The position numbers and the translations under genes were made by a program. Positions 5,284-11,205 of a stretch of DNA of 11,205 bases are shown in pieces (the first letter of the stretch is position 1; each line of letters opens with the position of its first letter). The notes beneath the pieces are model-generated. The model worked only from the letters and a program-made list of their open reading frames with translations. It did no database searches and had not been told where the DNA came from. Source of the stretch: an uncultured Clostridia bacterium. Lineage in GTDB: Bacteria; Bacillota_A; Clostridia; Oscillospirales; Oscillospiraceae. The stretch is from the NCBI GenBank assembly GCA_947307375.1, contig CAMZIX010000034.1, positions 1-11,205 on the forward strand, in the 5' to 3' direction.

Positions 5284-6856
5284 TAAAGTAATCATTGTCG
5301 AATACGACAAAAACGGCGAACGCCGGATCAGCACGCTGGAAGTTCCCAACAAGGAAGACGAAGCCAAGGCGCTGGGCAGCCTCCTCTCCTCCGATGAGAA
5401 GGGCGGCCTGGGCGATCTGGCGTCCAGGATCCCGAATTTTGAGGAATTCATCGCGAACATCGTCGCCTCCCAGAAGCTCCTGAAGCACAACATGCCCGAG
5501 CAGGACCCCACGGTCCGCGCCACGAACTTCGACGAGGTCGCCCTGGGCTATACGCCGGAGCTCGCGATCGCCGAGGCGCGCCGCTGCCTCAACTGCAAGA
5601 ACCCGATGTGCCGCAACGGCTGCCCGGTCAGCGTGCGCATCCCCGAGTTTATCGCCAAGGTCGCCGAGGGCGACTTTGAAGCCGCCTACGAGATCATCAC
5701 CTCCACCAACGCCCTGCCCGCCGTCTGCGGCCGCGTCTGCCCGCAGGAGCGGCAGTGCGAGTCCCGCTGCGTCCGCGGCGTCAAGGGCGAGGCCGTCGGC
5801 ATCGGCCGTCTGGAGCGCTTCGTGGCCGACTGGCACATGGCCCAGCAGAACAAGCCCGCGCCCGTGGCTCCTCCCAGCAACGGCCACCGCGTCGCGATCA
5901 TCGGCTCCGGCCCCGCGGGTCTGACCTGCGCGGGCGACCTGCGCAAGATGGGCTATGACGTGACCATCTTCGAGGCCTTCCACAAGCCCGGCGGCGTGCT
6001 GGTCTACGGCATCCCGCAGTTCCGTCTGCCGAAGGAGATCGTGGCCGCCGAGATCGAAAACCTCAAGGCCATGGGCGTCAAGATCGTCACCAACTGCATC
6101 ATCGGCAAGTCCATCACGATCGACGAGCTCTTCGAGGACGGCTATCAGGCCGTGTTCATCGGCTCCGGCGCCGGCCTGCCGCAGTTCCTGCACATTCCCG
6201 GCGAGAACCTGCTGGGCGTCTATTCCGCCAACGAGCTGCTGACCCGCGTGAACCTGATGAAGGCCTACCGCGACGACTACGACACGCCGATCAAGCGCTT
6301 CAACAAGGTCGCCGTCGTCGGCGCCGGCAACGTCGCGATGGACGCGGCCCGCGTGGCCAAGCGTCTCGGCGCGAGCGAGGTGCACATCGTGTACCGCCGC
6401 AGCCGCAGCGAGATGCCCGCCCGTCTGGAGGAGGTCGAGCACGCCGAGGCCGAGGGCATCACCTTCGACATGCTCAACAACCCCACCGCCATCCTCGGCG
6501 ACGAAGAGGGCCGCGTCATCGGCCTGGAGTGCGTCCGCCAGGAGCTGGGCGAGCCCGACGAGAGAGGCCGCCGCGCTCCCAAGCCCGTGGAGGGCTCCAA
6601 GTGGGTCATGGACGTCGATACCGTCATCATCGCCATCGGCACCAGCCCCAACCCGCTGATCCGCTCCACCACGCCCGGTCTGACCACCACCCGTAAGGGC
6701 GGCATCGACGCGGACGAGCAGGCGCACACCGAGAAGGTCGCCGTCTTCGCCGGCGGCGACGCGGTCACCGGCTCCGCCACGGTCATCATGGCCATGGGCG
6801 CCGGCAAGAACGCCGCCTACTGGGTCGACGAGTATATCAAACGCACTTACTTCTGA
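5276..6856 (+). CDS. nfnB: NfnB, large subunit of NADH-dependent ferredoxin:NADP+ oxidoreductase, with N-terminal extension
   Basis: The large subunit that carries the bifurcating FAD, two [4Fe-4S] clusters and the NADPH site. Cysteines are at 104, 107, 112 and 116 (CLNCKNPMCRNGCPV) and at 151, 155, 161 and 165 (CGRVCPQERQC...C). The FAD motif GSGPAG is at 210-215, KPGGVLVYGIPQFRLP at 237-252, and the NADPH-binding GAGNVA at 349-354 is followed by VYRR (372-375). Family members start close to the MPEQDPxVRAxNFxEVALGY segment, which here begins at residue 73. This protein therefore has about 70 extra residues of unknown role, and at 526 residues it exceeds the usual 460-470. The ATG at 5276 has GGGAGG at 5262-5267, 8 nt upstream, and overlaps nfnA. 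It resembles glutamate synthase small subunit (GltD), but no large glutamate synthase subunit is nearby and nfnA is adjacent. Confidence 0.93.
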   Translation: MPDKVIIVEYDKNGERRISTLEVPNKEDEAKALGSLLSSDEKGGLGDLASRIPNFEEFIANIVASQKLLKHNMPEQDPTVRATNFDEVALGYTPELAIAEARRCLNCKNPMCRNGCPVSVRIPEFIAKVAEGDFEAAYEIITSTNALPAVCGRVCPQERQCESRCVRGVKGEAVGIGRLERFVADWHMAQQNKPAPVAPPSNGHRVAIIGSGPAGLTCAGDLRKMGYDVTIFEAFHKPGGVLVYGIPQFRLPKEIVAAEIENLKAMGVKIVTNCIIGKSITIDELFEDGYQAVFIGSGAGLPQFLHIPGENLLGVYSANELLTRVNLMKAYRDDYDTPIKRFNKVAVVGAGNVAMDAARVAKRLGASEVHIVYRRSRSEMPARLEEVEHAEAEGITFDMLNNPTAILGDEEGRVIGLECVRQELGEPDERGRRAPKPVEGSKWVMDVDTVIIAIGTSPNPLIRSTTPGLTTTRKGGIDADEQAHTEKVAVFAGGDAVTGSATVIMAMGAGKNAAYWVDEYIKRTYF

Positions 6857-6865
6857 TCCCGACTT

Positions 6866-6899
6866 CCGCCCCCGGCGAAACGTCCGGGGGCGGATCTTT
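6866..6899 (+). terminator. GC-rich hairpin after nfnB, weak terminator
   Basis: CCGCCCCCGG at 6866-6875 pairs perfectly with CCGGGGGCGG at 6884-6893 around an 8-nt loop. The following ATCTTTAT is a poor U-run, so termination is probably partial. No promoter is visible between it and the next gene, which may depend on read-through. Confidence 0.65.
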
Positions 6900-6919
6900 A
6901 TCCGAAAGAGGAAACCGAC

Positions 6920-7480
6920 TTGAAGAAGAAACTGATCATCCTGATCCTGCTGGCTCTGGTGGGGCTGGTGGCCTACAAGATCTGGCTCGCGCCGCCGCGC
7001 GAGGGCGTCGCCGCCCGCTACCGTGACAAGGAAGTGACCTGGAAGCAGGTCGAGCAGCTGCGCTCGGTCCTGTCGCTGCTGGGCGAAAAGGGCGAGGCCG
7101 ACGACCGGACCCTGGTCGACCGGATCCTGCAGGGCTACATCCTCTGCGATGAAGCCAAGGCGCTCGGCGTCTCGGTCAGCGAGAGCGAGCTGGCGAAAAA
7201 GCTGGCCGAGCTGCCGCTGCCGGACGGCAAAAGCACCCTGGAGGAATATCTGCACACGCTCGGCGGCAGCCTCGGGGGCTATCTGGCGCTCGTCAGACAG
7301 CAGGCGCTGTCCTCGCTGACCCGCGAGCGGCTCCGGGAGAGCATGGCCCGGGAGTATGCCAGGGAGCACGGGATCGAGTTTGATATCGACCATCTTCCGG
7401 AAGAGGTCAGCCGCGCGGTCAATGAGAAGATCGACGGTCTGCTCGAACGCCACCGGGACGAGATCGAGTATTATTTCTGA
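6920..7480 (+). CDS. Membrane-anchored protein with SurA-N-like helical region
   Basis: A 186-residue protein I cannot name with certainty. It starts with KKK and a hydrophobic helix (about residues 4-20, LIILILLALVGLVAYKIWL), which fits an uncleaved membrane anchor with the rest outside the cell. The following RYRDKEVTWKQVEQLRSVL and the helical pattern with GVSVSESELAKKL resemble the N-terminal chaperone region of SurA/PrsA-type peptidyl-prolyl isomerases. The isomerase domain itself is missing: the protein ends after more charged helices (about 130-185). The start is TTG at 6920, with GAGG at 6908-6911, 8 nt upstream, and no ATG near it. It follows nfnB after a weak terminator and has its own good terminator. 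A role in folding exported proteins is inference. Confidence 0.65.
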   Translation: MKKKLIILILLALVGLVAYKIWLAPPREGVAARYRDKEVTWKQVEQLRSVLSLLGEKGEADDRTLVDRILQGYILCDEAKALGVSVSESELAKKLAELPLPDGKSTLEEYLHTLGGSLGGYLALVRQQALSSLTRERLRESMAREYAREHGIEFDIDHLPEEVSRAVNEKIDGLLERHRDEIEYYF

Positions 7481-7487
7481 ACAAGGA

Positions 7488-7527
7488 GAAACCGGACCGC
7501 CTGCCGCGGCCCGGTTTCTTTTTCTCT
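7488..7527 (+). terminator. Rho-independent terminator before ddl
   Basis: The arm 7488-7500 pairs with 7506-7518 (13 positions, one A-C mismatch) around the loop CTGCC, followed by TTTTTCTCTT. It starts 7 nt after the stop of the upstream gene and separates it from the ddl promoter. Confidence 0.88.
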
Positions 7528-7555
7528 TGTGCGCGGGGAAAAATCGTGCTATCCT
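7527..7555 (+). promoter_or_regulatory. Promoter of ddl (extended -10)
   Basis: TTGTGC at 7527-7532 and TATCCT at 7550-7555 are spaced by 17 bp. A TG one base upstream of the -10 (7547-7548) gives an extended -10 element. The -35 overlaps the T-run of the preceding terminator. AAAGGAAG at 7567-7574 is the ribosome binding site for the ATG at 7583. Confidence 0.65.
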
Positions 7556-7582
7556 ATACGGGTACGAAAGGAAGTGCATGCC

Positions 7583-8650
7583 ATGAAGATCGTCGTTCTG
7601 GGCGGCGGCGTCAGCACCGAGCGCGCCGTGTCCCTGGTCACCGCCACTTCCGTGTGCCGGGCTCTGCGCGAGCGCGGGCACCGGGCGGTTTTTGTTGATA
7701 TGTACCTGGGCCTGGAGAACTACGGCAAGCCTCTGGAGCAGGCCTTTGACGAGCCCGACGGGCTCTGCGCCGCCGCAAACATCGGCCACGAAGCGCCGGA
7801 TCTCGCGGCCGTGAAGGCCTCTCGCCGCTGGAAAAGCCCGAGCCGCCTCGGCAAGGGCGTGCTGGAGCTCTGCCAGCTGGCCGACTGCGTGTTCCTCGGC
7901 CTGCACGGCGCCGACGGCGAGGACGGCAAGATCCAGGCCGCGCTCGATCTGCTTGGCGTGCCTTACACCGGCTCCGACCACCTCTCCAGCGCGATGGCCA
8001 TGGATAAATCCGTGACCAAGCGCATCATGGACGCAAACGGCATCCTCACCCCGCGCTGGCAGGACCTGCATTTCACCGCGGCAGACATCCCCCGTCTGGC
8101 CGAAACGCTGCCCGTCCCCTGCGCGGTCAAGATCGTCAACGGCGGCTCCTCGATCGGCGTCGCCCTGCCGGATACCCGCGAGGAGCTGGCGGAGGCGCTC
8201 CGGGAGCTGCTGCCCTACGGCAGCCACGCTGTCGTGGAGGAGAAGATCGCCGGCCGCGAGCTGACCGTACCCGTGCTGGACGGCCGCTGCCTCAGCCCGA
8301 TCGAGATCGTCCCTCCCGAGGGAAACAGCTTCGACTATGTCGCCAAATACCAGTCCGGCAGCGAGGGCGCGCGGGAGATCTGCCCCGCCCCGATCACCGG
8401 GGCCGAGCGGGAACGCCTCGGTGAAGCCGCCTTAAACCTGCACCGCGCCCTGGGTCTGTCCGTCTACTCCCGCACCGATTTCATCCTCGACCGCGAGGGC
8501 CGCGCCTGGTGTCTGGAGGTCAACACGCTGCCCGGCATGACGCCCGCCAGTCTGATCCCCAAGGCCGCCGCCGAGGCCGGCATCGGCTACGGCGAGCTCT
8601 GTGAGCAGATCGTCCTGCTGTCGATCGCGGAACGGACAAAAGAAAGCTGA
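7583..8650 (+). CDS. ddl: D-alanine--D-alanine ligase
   Basis: A 355-residue ATP-grasp ligase making the D-Ala-D-Ala dipeptide for peptidoglycan precursors in the cytosol. Glu13 in GGGVSTERAVSL matches the substrate-binding Glu15 of E. coli DdlB. LHGADGEDGKIQAALDLLGVPYTGS (107-131) and GSSIGV (188-193) are family motifs. Metal ligands Asp299, Glu312 and Asn314 keep the E. coli spacing (257, 270, 272). Lys255-Tyr256 in DYVAKY is the omega-loop pair of true D-Ala-D-Ala ligases; VanA-type D-lactate ligases lack this tyrosine. The enzyme is therefore predicted to give the vancomycin-sensitive dipeptide. An insert around residues 42-92 makes it longer than E. coli DdlB (306), as in the larger Gram-positive enzymes. 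The ATG at 7583 is chosen for the ribosome binding site at 7567-7574; upstream in-frame codons overlap the promoter. Confidence 0.95.
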   Translation: MKIVVLGGGVSTERAVSLVTATSVCRALRERGHRAVFVDMYLGLENYGKPLEQAFDEPDGLCAAANIGHEAPDLAAVKASRRWKSPSRLGKGVLELCQLADCVFLGLHGADGEDGKIQAALDLLGVPYTGSDHLSSAMAMDKSVTKRIMDANGILTPRWQDLHFTAADIPRLAETLPVPCAVKIVNGGSSIGVALPDTREELAEALRELLPYGSHAVVEEKIAGRELTVPVLDGRCLSPIEIVPPEGNSFDYVAKYQSGSEGAREICPAPITGAERERLGEAALNLHRALGLSVYSRTDFILDREGRAWCLEVNTLPGMTPASLIPKAAAEAGIGYGELCEQIVLLSIAERTKES

Positions 8651-8667
8651 AGAATATTAACAATTAT

Positions 8668-8698
8668 TTGATGTTTTTCCGCCAGAACCTGTTACAAT
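8668..8698 (+). promoter_or_regulatory. Promoter of the zinc-ribbon/DUF5685/J-domain cluster
   Basis: TACAAT at 8693-8698 is preceded by TG at 8690-8691, forming an extended -10 element. A TTGATG at 8668-8673 lies 19 bp upstream, longer than ideal. No terminator is visible between ddl and this promoter, so some read-through from ddl is possible. Confidence 0.6.
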
Positions 8699-8729
8699 AC
8701 AGTCATCCAGATTCTTGACAGGTGAGACT

Positions 8730-9134
8730 ATGAGACAACGCATCGCAAGATTCATGCTCGGCCGCAACGGCCAGGATCAGCTGAATATCTTTCTGACGCT
8801 GCTGTGCCTGGTGCTGATCGTTCTGGGCGCCGTCTTCCGCGGCGGCCTCGGCAGCTTTCTCAACGGCGTGGCTCTGGCGCTGCTGATCCTGTCCTGGTTC
8901 CGGATGCTCTCGAGGAACCTGCCGCGCCGCCGGGCGGAGAACGCGCAGTATCTTCGCCGCCGCTACGAGGTGACGGGCTGGTTCCGCAAGCAGAAGACCC
9001 GCTGGGACCAGCGCCGGGACTACCGCTTCTTCACCTGCCCCTCCTGCCACACCACGCTGCGCGTGCCGAAGGGCCGCGGCAAGATCCGCATCGTCTGCCG
9101 CAAGTGCGGCAGCTCTTTCACCCGCAAAAGCTGA
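8730..9134 (+). CDS. Two-helix membrane protein with C-terminal zinc ribbon
   Basis: A 134-residue protein of unknown function. A basic N-terminus leads into two hydrophobic helices (about 20-36 and 40-58), then an Arg-rich linker (60-98) and a zinc ribbon with Cys103-Cys106 (CPSC) and Cys123-Cys126 (CRKC). The linker and ribbon should be cytosolic by the positive-inside rule. Similar short membrane zinc-ribbon proteins are common in Clostridia, but I know no assigned role. The ATG at 8730 is preceded by AGGTGAG (8720-8726). A TTG at 8715 in the same frame would add only five residues and place that binding site inside the gene. Its TGA overlaps the next ATG by one base (TGATG at 9132-9136), so the two are translationally coupled. 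Confidence 0.8.
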   Translation: MRQRIARFMLGRNGQDQLNIFLTLLCLVLIVLGAVFRGGLGSFLNGVALALLILSWFRMLSRNLPRRRAENAQYLRRRYEVTGWFRKQKTRWDQRRDYRFFTCPSCHTTLRVPKGRGKIRIVCRKCGSSFTRKS

Positions 9135-9979
9135 TGTTCGGCTATCTGACCGCACAGACCGAGCTGCTCACGCCTGAGCAGCTCGCGCGCTATCGGGCCT
9201 GCTACTGCGGCCTCTGCCGGAGCCTGAAGGAGCGGCACGGACAGCGCGGGCGCCTGGCACTCAACTATGACATGTGCTTTCTGGTGCTGCTGCTGGATTC
9301 GCTCTATGAGCCGGAGCAGCGGGACGGGAACGAGCCCTGCCTCGCGCACCCGCGCAGTCCGCGTCCCTGGCATCGCACCGAAAACAGCGACTACGCCGCC
9401 GATCTGACCGTCGCGCTGGCCTACAACAAGTGCCTGGACAACTGGCGCGACGACGGCGCGCCGCTCGCGCTGGCGGAATCCGCCGCGCTCAGGCGCTCCT
9501 ACAAAAAAGTGCAGGCGCTCTGGCCGCGCCAGTGCGGGGCCGTCGAAGCGGGCCTGCGGGAGCTCGGCGAGCTGGAAAAGGCCGGCGAGGCCGATCCGGA
9601 CGGCGCCGCCGCCTGCTTCGGCGCGCTGATGGCGGAACTGTTTGTCCTTCACGACGACCGCTGGGCGCCGCATCTGCGCGCGCTGGGCGGCGCGCTCGGT
9701 CGCTTCATCTACATTCTGGACGCCTGCATGGATCTGGATAAGGACGCGCTGCTGGGCCGTTACAATCCCCTGCGCCGCCGCTACGGCATGGACAACGCCG
9801 AACGCTTCCGCGACATTCTGAAAATGCTGCTTGGCGACGCGGTGCGCGCCTTTGACGCACTGCCCCTGGTACAGGATGCGGCGCTGATGCAGAACATCCT
9901 CTGCGCCGGCCTCTGGGCCGCCTTTGACAAAAAATTCGGAGAAGAGAAAGGGACCGCAGATGGTTCAGGATCCCTATAA
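9134..9979 (+). CDS. DUF5685-family-like protein of unknown function
   Basis: A 281-residue, mostly helical protein. Its start, [17 protein letters not shown]...[12 protein letters not shown], matches my memory of DUF5685, a clostridial family without a known function. Cys23, Cys25 and Cys28 form a CxCxxC motif that could bind metal. Two acidic segments stand out: [10 protein letters not shown] (98-107) and [17 protein letters not shown] (196-212). They sit in predicted helices about 100 residues apart, which is loosely like the paired metal-binding motifs of all-alpha isoprenoid-synthase-type enzymes; this is weak inference. No signal peptide is seen. The ATG at 9134 overlaps the zinc-ribbon stop. 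The same frame is open further upstream, but that part is only the shadow of the zinc-ribbon gene. It overlaps the J-domain gene by 20 bp. Confidence 0.75.
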   Translation: MFGYLTAQTELLTPEQLARYRACYCGLCRSLKERHGQRGRLALNYDMCFLVLLLDSLYEPEQRDGNEPCLAHPRSPRPWHRTENSDYAADLTVALAYNKCLDNWRDDGAPLALAESAALRRSYKKVQALWPRQCGAVEAGLRELGELEKAGEADPDGAAACFGALMAELFVLHDDRWAPHLRALGGALGRFIYILDACMDLDKDALLGRYNPLRRRYGMDNAERFRDILKMLLGDAVRAFDALPLVQDAALMQNILCAGLWAAFDKKFGEEKGTADGSGSL

Positions 9980-10649
9980 GGTACTCGGCGTATCGCCGGA
10001 GGCGAGCGACGAGGAAATCAAAAAAGCATATCGGGACCTGGCCAAGAAGTACCACCCGGACATCAATCCGGGCAACGAGGAAGCCGCCCGGAAGATGAAC
10101 GAGATCAACGCCGCCTACGATCAGATCAAAAGCGGTGCGGCGCAGCCCGGCTATTCCGCCTACGGCGGATCGCAGGGCGCGGCCTGGCAGCAGGCCTATA
10201 CCGGCCAGCAGTACAACTACTGGGATCCCTGGGAGGCCTGGAACACCTATGCCAACCAGGCCCGCCAGCAGCAGCCGCAGGAGCGCAGCGAGTATACCGC
10301 CGCCCGCAGCTACATCCGCAACGGCATGTACCGCGAGGCGCTGACCGCCCTCGAGAACGTCGATCCCGCGGAGCGCGACGGGCGCTGGTATTACCTGTCG
10401 GCGGTCGCGCACATGTATCAGGGCAGCAAGATCGCCGCGCTGGAGGAGGCGAAAAAGGCCGTCTCGCTTGAGCCGGACAACGCCGAATATCGGCAGCTGC
10501 TGCAGCAGCTGGAGTCCGGCGGCGACTTTTACACGAACTACACGACGCAGTACCGCAGCGGTCTGCCGGTGGACAGACTCTGCACGACCCTGTGCCTGGC
10601 CAACCTCTGCCTCGGCCCGCTCTGCGGCGGGCATATCTGCTGCTGCTGA
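9960..10649 (+). CDS. J-domain protein with TPR-like region and cysteine-rich tail
   Basis: A 229-residue DnaJ-like cochaperone, but not DnaJ itself: it has no G/F-plus-zinc-finger arrangement of type I. The J domain is at about 4-58, with the essential His32-Pro33-Asp34, so it should stimulate the ATPase of an Hsp70 (DnaK). A Gln/Tyr/Trp-rich linker (60-108) follows, with repeated Gly-Gln-Tyr-type residues. Residues 110-183 look like two TPR-type helical repeats ([18 protein letters not shown] and [20 protein letters not shown]). The last 22 residues hold seven cysteines (208, 212, 217, 222, 227-229), ending Cys-Cys-Cys, which could bind metal or be lipidated or membrane-associated; none of these is shown. 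The ATG at 9960 sits 20 bp inside the end of the previous gene, with GAAAGGGA just upstream, so it is translationally coupled. Confidence 0.88.
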   Translation: MVQDPYKVLGVSPEASDEEIKKAYRDLAKKYHPDINPGNEEAARKMNEINAAYDQIKSGAAQPGYSAYGGSQGAAWQQAYTGQQYNYWDPWEAWNTYANQARQQQPQERSEYTAARSYIRNGMYREALTALENVDPAERDGRWYYLSAVAHMYQGSKIAALEEAKKAVSLEPDNAEYRQLLQQLESGGDFYTNYTTQYRSGLPVDRLCTTLCLANLCLGPLCGGHICCC

Positions 10650-10665
10650 ACAAAACCCATACGAT

Positions 10666-10703
10666 AAACGAGACGATCCCGGCCGGGATCGTCTCGTTTT
10701 TTT
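10666..10703. terminator. Perfect 34-bp palindromic bidirectional terminator
   Basis: Positions 10666-10682 and 10683-10699 are exact reverse complements without mismatch, giving a very stable stem closed by a minimal loop. It is flanked by an AAA side and a run of seven Ts (10697-10703). It ends the J-domain transcript 17 nt after its stop codon. The convergent gene's stop (10704-10702) lies in the T-run, so both transcripts probably use it. Confidence 0.93.
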
Positions 10704-11205
10704 ACACAAACAGCCGGGCGATCGTCTGTTCGGAAAAGGCCGTCAGCGCGGAAAAATCCATATACGGCCGGTAGACTGCCTCGAGCTCGTCGTGCAGCTC
10801 TTTGGCCCGGTGCAGCTCTTTGACGGCTGCGTCCAGAGCGCTTCGCTGCAGCTGCAGAGCCCGGCGTCGGACGAGCCTCTCTTCCCGCTCCGGCGGCGGC
10901 AGCAGCGCATCGATATGGATGCTGCGCTCCCCTTCCGCGCGGCGCTCTCCGGCCAGGAACGCGAGCCCAGCCTGCGGCAGCAGCAGGCCCTCGAGCTCCT
11001 CCGGGCAAAGCGGCGAGAGACAGAGCACGCGCTCCAGCCCGCGCGCGGCAGCCTCCTCGGCCGCGATGCGCAGCGCTCTCGGCGCAAGCCCCCGCCCCTC
11101 GTCCAGGCGGACTACGCGCGAATATCTTTCCGACAGCGCGAGCCGCAGCTCTCCCCGGCAGCTGACGGCCGAAAGGAAGCGCGTTTTTTCCACGCCGCCC
11201 CCGCC
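10702..11205 (-). CDS. PRK06851-like P-loop ATPase family protein, C-terminal half (partial)
   Basis: The reading frame is open from the right edge, so the N-terminal part and start are outside the window; 167 codons are visible. RFLSAVSCRG near the left of the visible part and AKELHDELEAVYRPYMDF close to the C-terminus match my memory of the PRK06851 family. These are clostridial proteins with two P-loop NTPase halves and no established function. In the second half of the family I expect a GxPGxGKS/T P-loop shortly after RFLSA. Here that position reads VVRLDEGRGLAPRALRIAAEE, without Lys-Ser/Thr, so this nucleotide site seems lost. A GTG at 11193 is the only start inside the window, but nothing like a ribosome binding site precedes it except a G-run, and the open frame argues for a longer gene. 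Confidence 0.7.
   Translation of the reverse strand, partial: GGGGVEKTRFLSAVSCRGELRLALSERYSRVVRLDEGRGLAPRALRIAAEEAAARGLERVLCLSPLCPEELEGLLLPQAGLAFLAGERRAEGERSIHIDALLPPPEREERLVRRRALQLQRSALDAAVKELHRAKELHDELEAVYRPYMDFSALTAFSEQTIARLFV

Noticed and set aside
4393..5523. 376-codon minus-strand frame over nfnA
   Set aside because: It is the antisense shadow of nfnA and the nfnB start, with repetitive Asp/Val/Gly composition and no recognisable domain.
5276..6856. Glutamate synthase small subunit (GltD)
   Set aside because: The fold is shared, but there is no glutamate synthase large subunit next to it, and the adjacent nfnA with its Asp-Cys3 cluster identifies the NfnAB pair.
5258..8227. 989-codon open frame on the minus strand
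   Set aside because: It lies antisense to nfnB, the SurA-N-like gene and ddl. It has Asp/Ala/Gly/Val-rich low-complexity content typical of the complement of GC-rich genes, no family motifs, and would cross two terminators.
7583..8650. VanA/VanB-type D-Ala-D-Lac resistance ligase
   Set aside because: The omega-loop Lys-Tyr pair is of the D-Ala-D-Ala type, and no vanH, vanX or VanRS-like genes are adjacent.
8804..9133. Longer N-terminus for the DUF5685-like gene
   Set aside because: This part of the frame overlaps the zinc-ribbon gene out of frame and is Pro/Arg/Gly-rich; the true family start MFGY begins at 9134.
1..11205. CRISPR array, tRNA, rRNA, integrase or intact insertion sequence
   Set aside because: I found no regularly spaced repeats, no tRNA- or rRNA-like sequence, and no transposase or integrase frame; the only mobile trace is the TnpV relic.

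Overview
The window is a GC-rich (roughly 60% by eye) piece of a bacterial chromosome. The gene families and layout point to an anaerobic Bacillota of class Clostridia, probably a gut-type Oscillospirales relative. The reasons are QueH/QueT queuosine salvage, an NfnAB flavoprotein pair, a DUF5685-like gene next to a J-domain gene, a PRK06851-type ATPase, a TnpV remnant, strong GGAGG ribosome binding sites and classical sigma-A promoters. The taxonomic placement is inference. Most of the region is ordinary housekeeping sequence. Coding is dense, and many genes are separated only by overlaps or terminators.

Left part (1-1581). On the minus strand, queH (epoxyqueuosine reductase) is followed by the start of queT (queuosine-precursor transporter, cut by the window edge). 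A 142-bp leader lies between them, and a hairpin there can hide the queT ribosome binding site. Divergent from queH is a dCMP-deaminase-family gene with its own promoter and a long-stem terminator.

Peroxide operon (1690-4017). An OhrR-type thiol peroxide sensor, a cysteine glutathione peroxidase and a cation-diffusion-facilitator exporter are packed as one operon (3-bp gap, then an ATGA overlap). A single promoter drives them, and its spacer holds a perfect 16-bp palindrome, the likely OhrR operator. The exporter has an Asn-Asp-Asp-Asp site like that of Mn exporters and a longer, apparently duplicated C-terminal domain. The inferred logic is that organic peroxide oxidises OhrR, releasing production of a peroxidase and a metal exporter.

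Scar (about 3970-4330). A gene-poor, less GC-rich stretch holds a minus-strand TnpV fragment, probably frameshifted and truncated, plus a long hairpin and an orphan bidirectional terminator. It looks like the remains of a mobile element.

Central metabolism (4340-6893). nfnA and nfnB overlap by 8 bp behind a strong promoter. They encode the electron-bifurcating NADH-dependent ferredoxin:NADP+ oxidoreductase. NfnB has about 70 extra N-terminal residues.

Envelope and folding genes (6900-10703). A TTG-started, membrane-anchored protein with a SurA-N-like region is followed by D-Ala-D-Ala ligase. Next comes a tightly overlapping three-gene set: a two-helix membrane zinc-ribbon protein, a DUF5685-like cysteine protein, and a J-domain/TPR protein ending in a cysteine-rich tail. 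This set is the least understood part of the window and the best candidate for an undescribed functional unit. A perfect 34-bp palindromic terminator separates it from a convergent, partial PRK06851-like ATPase gene whose second nucleotide-binding half has lost its P-loop.
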